This document shows, piece by piece, positions 6,634-12,537 of a DNA stretch of 12,537 nt. The DNA comes from JACRLW01 sp050181465 (GTDB lineage: Bacteria > Planctomycetota > UBA1135 > UBA2386). How positions within the stretch are numbered: position 1 is the first letter of the stretch; each line of letters starts with the position of its first letter. The notes below the pieces were generated by a model. The model saw only the letters and a program-made list of their open reading frames with translations. It was not told the DNA's origin and searched no databases. The stretch covers positions 1-12,537 of the forward strand of contig JBFXDD010000075.1 of the NCBI GenBank assembly GCA_050181465.1, written 5' to 3'. The position numbers and the translations under genes are program-made.

Positions 6634-7689
6634 GCTGGACGACAGGCGTCCAAGCGCGAACCACACCACGAGCTGCGTGCCTTCACCGATCAGGATGGCG
6701 ATCGCCGGCGCCGCCGGCAGCGAATCCAAGACGCGGCTTCGCAGCGCATGCAAGATCAGGACTGCCGCGCAGTAGATCCACAGGACACCGCGGGCATCCA
6801 ACCAGCGACCACGCAGGCGATCGATCAAGAACCGCCGCGTGAAACGCAGGCCGCCCAACAGGGCGAGCGCGAGCATCGCGAGTCCGCCGATAGTGGACGC
6901 CGGAATCAGCGGTGCCAGTCCTTCGGTCGCAACCAGGCGACGGTCCTGGCTCAGGAGCGCCGCCGCGGCCAAGAGCGCGGTCATCGTGACACCCGCCCAC
7001 GGCAGGAGGCGCAGCGTGACGGAACGAAACGGCAACACCAGGCCGCGGAAGCGACGGATGGCGCGGAGCAGCGCACGGCCGTGGCGCACGACCACGCTGA
7101 TCAGGCACGCCATCGGCCACAAGAGCAGCGCGCCGTACGAGGGTCCGCTCGCGATGCCCAGTCCCACGGCGATACCGACCGCAAGGACGTGGACACTCAA
7201 CCAGCCCCAGGCGATCGCTCGCGAGCGAGACCGCAGAGTGCGCTGACGCTCGGGTAGTTGCGTCAGCAGCGCGAGCGCGAGCGTGCCGAAGACGCCGAAA
7301 GCCAGTTCCGGTCGCAGGATCGCACCGTCGACCGCGATCGGCGGAAGGGTTGCGAACGCGACGCACGCGATGGCGGCGATGAGACGCCCGCGCGCGACCG
7401 CCACCGCGAGGAACAAGAGGGCGCTCTGCGCAAAGATCGCGAGCAGCGCCGCGATGCGAGCCGCCGGCAACGAAGCCGCGTCGACGGGCGTTCTGGCCGT
7501 CGCCGCGGTCCAGAGCTGATCCGGCCCGGGCTGTGCACGCGCGACGGCATCCAGGGCTGCGGACAATCGCTCGATCTCGCCGGCCCTCGGCGCCGCGTCG
7601 AGTCGCCAGCCCGCGACCAGCGCCGGCAGCAGCACAACACACAGCGTGACGACCGCGACGGCGAGTCCTCTCATCCGTGGCGACCGCAT
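6619..7689 (-). CDS. Polytopic membrane protein of unknown function
   Basis: The 356-residue protein has about ten hydrophobic helices. Helix 1 is near residues 7-25, followed by a loop of about 45 residues, then helices spread over the rest. One cytoplasm-facing stretch is basic (around RHGRALLRAIRRFRG). The layout, with a first helix, a long outer loop and then many helices, recalls GT-C-type membrane glycosyltransferases, but I see no convincing catalytic acidic motif, so no function is assigned. The ATG at 7689 overlaps the TGA of the RidA gene (TGATG), which supports this start and coupled translation. The 3' end is odd: the final residues PNYS and the stop codon lie inside the palindromic repeat unit, so the original C-terminus may have been trimmed or replaced. 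Confidence 0.8.
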   Translation of the reverse strand: MRSPRMRGLAVAVVTLCVVLLPALVAGWRLDAAPRAGEIERLSAALDAVARAQPGPDQLWTAATARTPVDAASLPAARIAALLAIFAQSALLFLAVAVARGRLIAAIACVAFATLPPIAVDGAILRPELAFGVFGTLALALLTQLPERQRTLRSRSRAIAWGWLSVHVLAVGIAVGLGIASGPSYGALLLWPMACLISVVVRHGRALLRAIRRFRGLVLPFRSVTLRLLPWAGVTMTALLAAAALLSQDRRLVATEGLAPLIPASTIGGLAMLALALLGGLRFTRRFLIDRLRGRWLDARGVLWIYCAAVLILHALRSRVLDSLPAAPAIAILIGEGTQLVVWFALGRLSSSPNYS

Positions 7690-8075
7690 CACGCGAGCGC
7701 GGCGACGCAGTCGATCTCCACCAGTGCGTTCCGCGGCAGAGTGCGAACGGCGACGGTGGCCCGCGCCGGTCGATGATCGCGGAAGTGCTCGGCATAGACT
7801 GCGTTCACGGTCGCGAAGTCGCCCATGTCGGCGAGGAAGATGGTGGTCTTCAGCACACGATGGAGCCCGCTGCCGGCGGCGGTGAGGACGGCGGCCAGGT
7901 TGTTCATGACGCGATGCGTCTGCGCAGCGACGTCCCCTTCGATCAATGCGCCGGCCTTGGGATCGAGCGCAATCTGGCCGGAGCAGTAGACCAGTCCGCC
8001 GTGCACGACCGCTTGGGAGTAGGGGCCGATGGCGGCGGGAGCGGAATCGGTGTGCACGATGCGAATGGGATCCAT
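7689..8075 (-). CDS. ridA: RidA family enamine/imine deaminase
   Basis: The 128-residue product has the family's usual length. It carries IGPYSQAV near residues 16-23, CSGQIALDP (31-39), Arg105 in PARATVAV and Glu120 in VEID. These are the residues that bind the substrate carboxylate and activate water in RidA, so an active enzyme is expected. RidA hydrolyses reactive 2-aminoacrylate and related imines made by PLP enzymes, in the cytoplasm as a trimer. An AGGA (8080-8083) lies four bases before the ATG. The gene leads a two-gene minus-strand operon with the membrane protein and is divergent from the FG-GAP gene across 154 bases, in which I see no convincing promoter. Confidence 0.95.
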   Translation of the reverse strand: MDPIRIVHTDSAPAAIGPYSQAVVHGGLVYCSGQIALDPKAGALIEGDVAAQTHRVMNNLAAVLTAAGSGLHRVLKTTIFLADMGDFATVNAVYAEHFRDHRPARATVAVRTLPRNALVEIDCVAALA

Positions 8076-8229
8076 GAGGTCCTGCGGAGGATACCCAGTG
8101 CAGTCCCGAGCTTGGAACCGTCCACTGTTCCTCGCCGGACCTTGTCGCCGACCCAACGCGGCGCTGCACTCGGCGTTGCCAAGGCGCCGTCCTCGCCAGT
8201 CGACTTCACGAGATAGACTCGAATCGCCC

Positions 8230-9732
8230 ATGCCTCGCTCGAGCCAATTCTCCGCCGCAATCCTCGCACTCCCGGTCCTCGGCTTCGCCCAGGCACCCGA
8301 CCTGATCCTCATGGGCAAGGCGCCCAACTCGCAGTACGGATCGTCCATCACGAGCGCGGGTGACGTCGATGCCGACGGTCACGCCGACATCCTGATCGGT
8401 GCGCCGATCGATCGCCGCACCACCGAGCGCTCCGGTGCTCTGGAACTGCGCTCCGGTCGCGACTTCCGACTGATGGCGACGTGGCTCGGCCCGGGCCTCG
8501 GCGACGAACTCGGCTTCGCTGCGGACGGTGCCGGGGACGTCAACAAGGACGGTCACGCCGACATCCTCTGCGGAGTCTTGGGCGGCGTCGGTCCGACCGA
8601 GTCTTTCATCGGCAACGCGCGTGTCTACTCCGGCAAGGACTACCGCCGACTGCACACCAGCCGCGGCGCGAATCACTACGACTTCTTCGGCCTCTCGGTC
8701 GCCGGGCTGGGCGATCTCGATGGCGACGGCGCCGCTGACTACGCCTTCGGGTGCCCAGGCGACGATCGCGACGGCCGCAATCGCGGCTATCTCGAAGTGC
8801 ATTCCGGACACAGCGGCGCAGTGATGTACACGCTGCGCGGCTCCATCGACGGCGCTCAGTTCGGTTGGTTCGCACGATCGGTCGGCGACTGCGACAAGGA
8901 CGGCGTCGCCGACTTCGCGGTCGGTGCTCCAGGCCACGAGCGCGATCATCCGCCGAGCGGGCGCGCGGGCTACGTCGACCTGCATTCGGGGCGTGATGGC
9001 CGACTCTTGCTCCACATCGAAGGTGCTGTGGTCGAGAGTCACCTCGGTTGGCAAGTCGCCTCGATCGGCGACCTCGATGCCGACGGCACGCCGGACGTCC
9101 TCGCGGGTGCACCCTTCGAGCCAATGTCTGCGGGGGGCAAGGAAGCTGGCGCTGCCTACGTCTTCTCCGGTCGTGACGGCAAGGTCTTGCTCGCAGTGCG
9201 GGGCACTCAGGCCGGCGCGCGGCTGGGCTGGAACGTCTTCGGTGCCGGCGACCTGAGCGGGGACGGCAAGCCGGACTTCTGGGTGAGTTCGCCGCTGTGG
9301 GACGATGCCGCCGGCGGTGTCGATCGCGGCATGGTGCAACTCGTCAACGGTGCGGACGGCGAGTCGCTGCTGACGCTCGAGGGCCGCTTCGCCAAGGCTG
9401 AGTTCGGCTTCGCCATCTGCGACCTCGGTCCGATCACGGCGAACCGAGAACATCGTCTCGCGGTCGGCGCGCGCTCGGACGACCTCGGCAGCGGCGCGAT
9501 GGTCGGCACGGTGGGCTTCTATCGCATCGCGCCGCGCCAGGGCGACGACGGTCCTCGCGTCGTCCCGGGTAAGGCCGCCGTCGAGAGCTTCGAGGTCGAG
9601 AAGATCAAGATCGCGGAGACGCCCACCACCATCGAACTTGGCGGGCAGGTCTCGACGCGGATGTTGCTCGGGATCGCCGGAGGGGCACTCGCGTTGCTCG
9701 CCGTCGCCTTCGCCGCGTGGCGTCGTCACTGA
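8230..9732 (+). CDS. Secreted FG-GAP (integrin-alpha-like) beta-propeller with C-terminal membrane anchor
   Basis: The 500-residue protein has a signal peptide (cleavage probably after about residue 22). It then carries six clear FG-GAP repeats, each with a calcium-binding loop of type DxDxDGxxD: GDVDADGHAD (44-53), GDVNKDGHAD, GDLDGDGAAD, GDCDKDGVAD, GDLDADGTPD and GDLSGDGKPD. A seventh, degenerate blade lacks the loop (around ICDLGPITANREHR). Together they suggest a seven-bladed propeller. Residues 478-496 form a hydrophobic helix followed by WRRH, so the propeller is likely tethered facing the outside. Its ligand is unknown. The ATG at 8230 was chosen for the signal peptide. The frame is open far upstream and no ribosome site is obvious. 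The stop lies 26 bases from that of the convergent lectin-like gene. Confidence 0.9.
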   Translation: MPRSSQFSAAILALPVLGFAQAPDLILMGKAPNSQYGSSITSAGDVDADGHADILIGAPIDRRTTERSGALELRSGRDFRLMATWLGPGLGDELGFAADGAGDVNKDGHADILCGVLGGVGPTESFIGNARVYSGKDYRRLHTSRGANHYDFFGLSVAGLGDLDGDGAADYAFGCPGDDRDGRNRGYLEVHSGHSGAVMYTLRGSIDGAQFGWFARSVGDCDKDGVADFAVGAPGHERDHPPSGRAGYVDLHSGRDGRLLLHIEGAVVESHLGWQVASIGDLDADGTPDVLAGAPFEPMSAGGKEAGAAYVFSGRDGKVLLAVRGTQAGARLGWNVFGAGDLSGDGKPDFWVSSPLWDDAAGGVDRGMVQLVNGADGESLLTLEGRFAKAEFGFAICDLGPITANREHRLAVGARSDDLGSGAMVGTVGFYRIAPRQGDDGPRVVPGKAAVESFEVEKIKIAETPTTIELGGQVSTRMLLGIAGGALALLAVAFAAWRRH

Positions 9733-9758
9733 GGGACGGGACCAACGGAGTCAAAGGA

Positions 9759-10802
9759 TCATTCGACAGTCACGTCGGGCAGTGCCGTGATCGTGACCTT
9801 GCCGAACTCCGCCTGACATCGATGCGCAACGAGCGCAACGCAGAACTCGTCCTCCACGAGTTCACCGCCCGGACGATCCGCGAGTTCGTGCCACGTCGTC
9901 GAACCTTCTGCGCCGCGCTCGAAGAACTTCATCCGGCCGCGATGACGGAGGACGGTCCCCGAAGCGTCGCGCTCTGCCCAACACTCGGTGATCACGCGAT
10001 AGACGACACCGGGCCGCATCACTTCGTTGCGGTACGACTGGATCCACTTCCAAGGCTCGCCGGCGTGCTTGTGCGAGAACTCCATGCCGATCGCGCCGTA
10101 CTTCGAGTAGTACCACGCGACGAGAAAGCTCCAGCCGCGACGCGGACGCACTCCCGGTTCATCGGGATGCCCGCCCCAGTACGGCAGGATCCCGACACCG
10201 AACAGTTGGTCGGGCTGGGTCGCCCGCCGAAGCAGCATGTCGCACTCGACACGGCGACCACCCCGGAATGCCGGTGAGACGGCAAGGAGTCGGTCGTAGT
10301 CTTCGCTGCCGGGAACCGGTCGAACGCGCCACTCGCCGTCGACTTCGATCGTCTCCCACACCCCGTCCTGCGCCTCGAGGTCGCGGCCTTGCACGGTCCC
10401 GAAGTCGACGGTCTTCGGCAATTCGGGCGGTGCCGAGTCATAGCGAAACCGCACCTCCTCGCGACGCGTTCCCGCTTCGATGACGAGCAGGTTCTCCCCG
10501 TGTTCGTCCAGATCCGCGGCATCCAGTTCGATGGCGAAGAACGGATGCGGCATCCGCGGTCCCACGGGGTCGAGAATTCGCCAGGGCGCGGCGCCGATCC
10601 GATAGCGGATCGGTCCGTCACCGGTCCATCGTCCGGTGATGTTCGCAGTCAATGGCGCAACCTTGCGAGATACCGTGTGCGGAGCGTGGAAGACGACCAA
10701 CTCTCCCGCTCCGAAGGTTGCCTTGGCAAACCTGCCGCTCGCGAAGAGACCAAACGCGCCGACCACCGACAGCGCGAACCACATCGGCCTCCCGGCACTC
10801 AT
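9759..10802 (-). CDS. Membrane-anchored protein with Ig-like and concanavalin-type (LamG-like) domains
   Basis: The 347-residue protein begins with one hydrophobic segment (about residues 7-27), either an uncleaved anchor or a signal peptide. Residues 30-130 look like an Ig/cadherin-type beta domain ending in EVRFRYDSAPP. Residues 140-347 are beta-rich with many Trp and Tyr (GILPYWGG, WYYSKYGAIGMEF, EPWKWIQSYRNE) and resemble a concanavalin-like jelly roll as found in LamG or 3-keto-disaccharide hydrolase-like proteins. I see no certain catalytic residues. The start overlaps the flippase-like gene's stop in an ATGA and has AAGGAG eight bases upstream, so the two genes are likely co-translated. 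Carbohydrate binding on the cell surface is an inference from the fold guess and the neighbour. Confidence 0.68.
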   Translation of the reverse strand: MSAGRPMWFALSVVGAFGLFASGRFAKATFGAGELVVFHAPHTVSRKVAPLTANITGRWTGDGPIRYRIGAAPWRILDPVGPRMPHPFFAIELDAADLDEHGENLLVIEAGTRREEVRFRYDSAPPELPKTVDFGTVQGRDLEAQDGVWETIEVDGEWRVRPVPGSEDYDRLLAVSPAFRGGRRVECDMLLRRATQPDQLFGVGILPYWGGHPDEPGVRPRRGWSFLVAWYYSKYGAIGMEFSHKHAGEPWKWIQSYRNEVMRPGVVYRVITECWAERDASGTVLRHRGRMKFFERGAEGSTTWHELADRPGGELVEDEFCVALVAHRCQAEFGKVTITALPDVTVE

Positions 10803-12262
10803 TTGCCGGACTCCTTCGCGACCACCGCAACCGGCGCAGGAGACGCAGCGCGAATCCTCCGAGCGGACCACTGCGCAGCGAACGTCCACGCCAGCCACGG
10901 CCCGACTCCGGCAATGGTCGCGGCAGCGAAGATTCCGCGGCCGCTCGCCCCGAACGCAGCCGCAAGATCGGCAGCACCCAGTGCGGCGACCAAGCCGAGC
11001 CCGGTCGCACAGAGCGGGGCGCTGAGGAAATCACGATCGATCGGTCGCAGTCCCCGCCAAGACGCCCCGATGCCGACGGCGATCGCGAGCGCCATCGCGA
11101 CTGCCGGCAACATCGGAAACATGGCAGGTGCGATCGCGACGCCGACCGCAGCGACGAACGCCGACCCGTCCAAGCGCGAAGGCGACCGCAGGACCGATGC
11201 CTTCAACCAGAGCAGGGTGGTGACCGGCAAGAGCCAGGCCGTCCATTCGGCGAGCGGGACATAACGCGGTCCGATCAAGTCGCGAACCGTGACGGGCGCA
11301 AGCAGCGCGAAGATGCCGAGGAACACCATCGCGACAGACGGCGCGCCACCTTCGGCTGGTTCCCCGTGATCGATTCCGGGCGACAACGACCACATCGCGA
11401 GATCGCGATCCAACATCAGCGTGCGGGCCACCAACCAGAGTCCTGCCGCCTCGGCGCCCAAGATCCCCAGAGTCAGGAACACGTCGAGACGAGTGAGAAT
11501 CGTCGCCGCCAGGGCGAGCGGCAGCCGCTTCAACGCTCGCGGTGCGATCGAGAGCACCGGCAGCAGCGCGCGGCGAGAGGGCCGTAGAGTCGAGACGCGA
11601 AGTGAGAGGAGCGCGCGCGCGCCGGCGAAGGCTCCTGCAGCGGCGGTCACTGCGGTGACCGTCTTCCCGCGCGATGTGAAGAACATCAGCACGGCGGCGG
11701 CGAGGAGCCACGAGGCGAGGTCGACGACGCCCGCGGCCTTGACGCTCGGCAGCCAGGACTCGCGAGCCTGCCGGTCGAGGACTCGCGCGAGCGCCAACGG
11801 CACGATCCAGATCGAGAGCGACGCGAGTTCGTAGTGACCGAGACTTCGCGCGAGCGCCGGCCCCCCGAGCACTGCCACACCGGCCACCGCCGTCGTGAAC
11901 ACAACGCCGACAGACCACCGCGCGAGTCCGCCACCAGGCAGTTCATCGCGGCGTGGATCCGCCCCAACGACTGCGACGATCACCCCATCCGCGATCGCCG
12001 TCGCGATCCCCAGGATCGCGAGGGCGAGAGCGATCTCACGTGGGGCGAGCGAGATCGTGAGCAGCCCGAGCATGATCAGCCCGGCCAGCCAAGCGAGCAA
12101 CCCGCGGCCGTGACGCGATACGGCCAAGTTCGGGGATCGAAGTGGGAGAAGCGAGGCCAAGAATCTTGGTTGTCTATCGGCATCGGTCGGGGCAGCTACC
12201 GAAGTCGCCGGTGTTCCACCCCTGCCACGGCTGCGGTGAACCCAAGGATCTGGGCGGTTCAA
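10799..12262 (-). CDS. MOP-superfamily polysaccharide flippase-like transporter (Wzx/MATE type)
   Basis: The protein has up to 487 residues and about 12-14 hydrophobic helices. The central segment RLDVFLTLGILGAEAAGLW matches the pattern at helices 7-8 of Wzx/MurJ-type lipid-linked sugar exporters. Such proteins move undecaprenyl-linked oligosaccharides across the inner membrane. The start is uncertain. The outermost candidate is a TTG at 12262, only eight bases from the repeat cluster and without a ribosome site. Its first ~45 residues are polar and unlike the family, so a TTG nearer residue 45 (about 12130), just before helix 1, is possible. The gene is translationally linked to the lectin-like gene downstream. 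Any promoter would lie in or beyond the repeats. Confidence 0.75.
   Translation of the reverse strand: MNRPDPWVHRSRGRGGTPATSVAAPTDADRQPRFLASLLPLRSPNLAVSRHGRGLLAWLAGLIMLGLLTISLAPREIALALAILGIATAIADGVIVAVVGADPRRDELPGGGLARWSVGVVFTTAVAGVAVLGGPALARSLGHYELASLSIWIVPLALARVLDRQARESWLPSVKAAGVVDLASWLLAAAVLMFFTSRGKTVTAVTAAAGAFAGARALLSLRVSTLRPSRRALLPVLSIAPRALKRLPLALAATILTRLDVFLTLGILGAEAAGLWLVARTLMLDRDLAMWSLSPGIDHGEPAEGGAPSVAMVFLGIFALLAPVTVRDLIGPRYVPLAEWTAWLLPVTTLLWLKASVLRSPSRLDGSAFVAAVGVAIAPAMFPMLPAVAMALAIAVGIGASWRGLRPIDRDFLSAPLCATGLGLVAALGAADLAAAFGASGRGIFAAATIAGVGPWLAWTFAAQWSARRIRAASPAPVAVVAKESGK
10811..10816 (-). promoter_or_regulatory. Ribosome binding site fixing the lectin-like gene start
   Basis: AAGGAG on the minus strand lies eight bases before the ATG at 10802 and inside the end of the flippase-like gene. 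It supports this start over the later ATG at residue 7 and implies translational coupling through the ATGA overlap. Confidence 0.75.
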
Positions 12263-12269
12263 CGCTAGC

Positions 12270-12362
12270 CCGAACGACTCGTGAACGCATGCTGCGATCG
12301 CCGTAACTCGCGCCCGGCGGCATCGCTACGTCGGCTCCGCCCTGGCGGCGTAGCGACGGCTA
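12270..12362 (-). repeat. Half unit of the palindromic repeat (cluster 3)
   Basis: This is the right half of the unit, read on the minus strand. The terminal arm (12270-12289) is preceded by GCTAGC (12264-12269), as in cluster 1. After it come the GCGATCGC segment, the GGCGGAG-like purine strand and the first arm of the apical hairpin, where similarity ends. It is the most diverged copy and has lost its pairing partner. It sits directly upstream of the flippase-like gene. Confidence 0.75.
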
Positions 12363-12364
12363 GG

Positions 12365-12537
12365 CCGGATTATTCGTGAACGTCGTCGCGAGATCGACAC
12401 GAGTCGATGCCCGGCAAGGAGCTACGACGGTCGACGACCGAAGCGTAGCTGTAGCTACGCTGCCAGGGAGGAGCCGTCGGAGCGACGCCGCTGGGCGCGA
12501 CTTGTGGCGATCGCAGCAGACGTTCACGAATAATCCG
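12365..12537 (+). repeat. Nearly complete structured repeat unit (cluster 3, version 3)
   Basis: The unit starts CCGGATTATTCGTGAACGTC and its right arm runs to the window end. One more G would complete a perfect 20-pair arm. The apical hairpin is identical to that of cluster 2. The neighbouring helix has changed on both strands (12421-12431 with 12473-12483) yet still pairs at ten of eleven positions, one of them G-U. The small hairpin keeps its stem (ATCGAC/GTCGAT) with a new loop (ACGA). It points opposite to the half unit next to it. Confidence 0.92.

Noticed and set aside
8206..9729. Minus-strand open frame of about 500 codons opposite the FG-GAP gene
   Set aside because: The plus strand encodes six clear calcium-loop repeats, and the antisense frame is open only because of the high GC content.

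Overview
The window is GC-rich bacterial DNA with tightly packed genes, several stop/start overlaps, secreted FG-GAP beta-propeller and lectin-like proteins, a degenerate thioredoxin-like protein and an MglA-type GTPase fused to a histidine kinase. This mix fits a Planctomycetota-like genome, but that is an inference from style and not a proven placement. No 16S rRNA or other taxonomic marker is present.

Layout, left to right. Bases 1-267 hold tandem copies of an unusual ~173-174 bp imperfectly palindromic repeat, followed by a tRNA-Lys(CTT) gene. A three-gene minus-strand operon then runs from 5067 down to 496: a double-cassette ABC ATPase of the oligopeptide type, a secreted M16-peptidase-like protein without the zinc motif, and the MglA-GTPase/histidine-kinase fusion. 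A divergent plus-strand gene (5153-6271) encodes a secreted TlpA/thioredoxin-fold protein with no catalytic cysteines. Two identical repeat units (6282-6633) fill the gap to a convergent minus-strand pair: RidA and a roughly ten-helix membrane protein whose stop codon lies inside the repeat. A plus-strand gene for a seven-bladed FG-GAP protein with a C-terminal membrane anchor follows. It converges on a minus-strand pair: a MOP-type flippase-like transporter and a translationally coupled, membrane-anchored, lectin-like protein. The window closes with a third repeat cluster (a half unit plus a nearly complete unit) that abuts the flippase start.

The most interesting object is the repeat family. 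Three divergent versions keep the same fold by compensatory base changes in at least two long helices. Nearly every non-Watson-Crick pair I found is a G-U pair when the unit is read on one particular strand. That is the signature of a structured, transcribed RNA (or a selected single-stranded hairpin), not of an inert repeat. The second item is the MglA-histidine kinase fusion, in which the arginine used for hydrolysis in Myxococcus MglA is replaced by alanine. I see no CRISPR array, transposase, integrase or known defence cassette. All alignments and pairings were done by eye.
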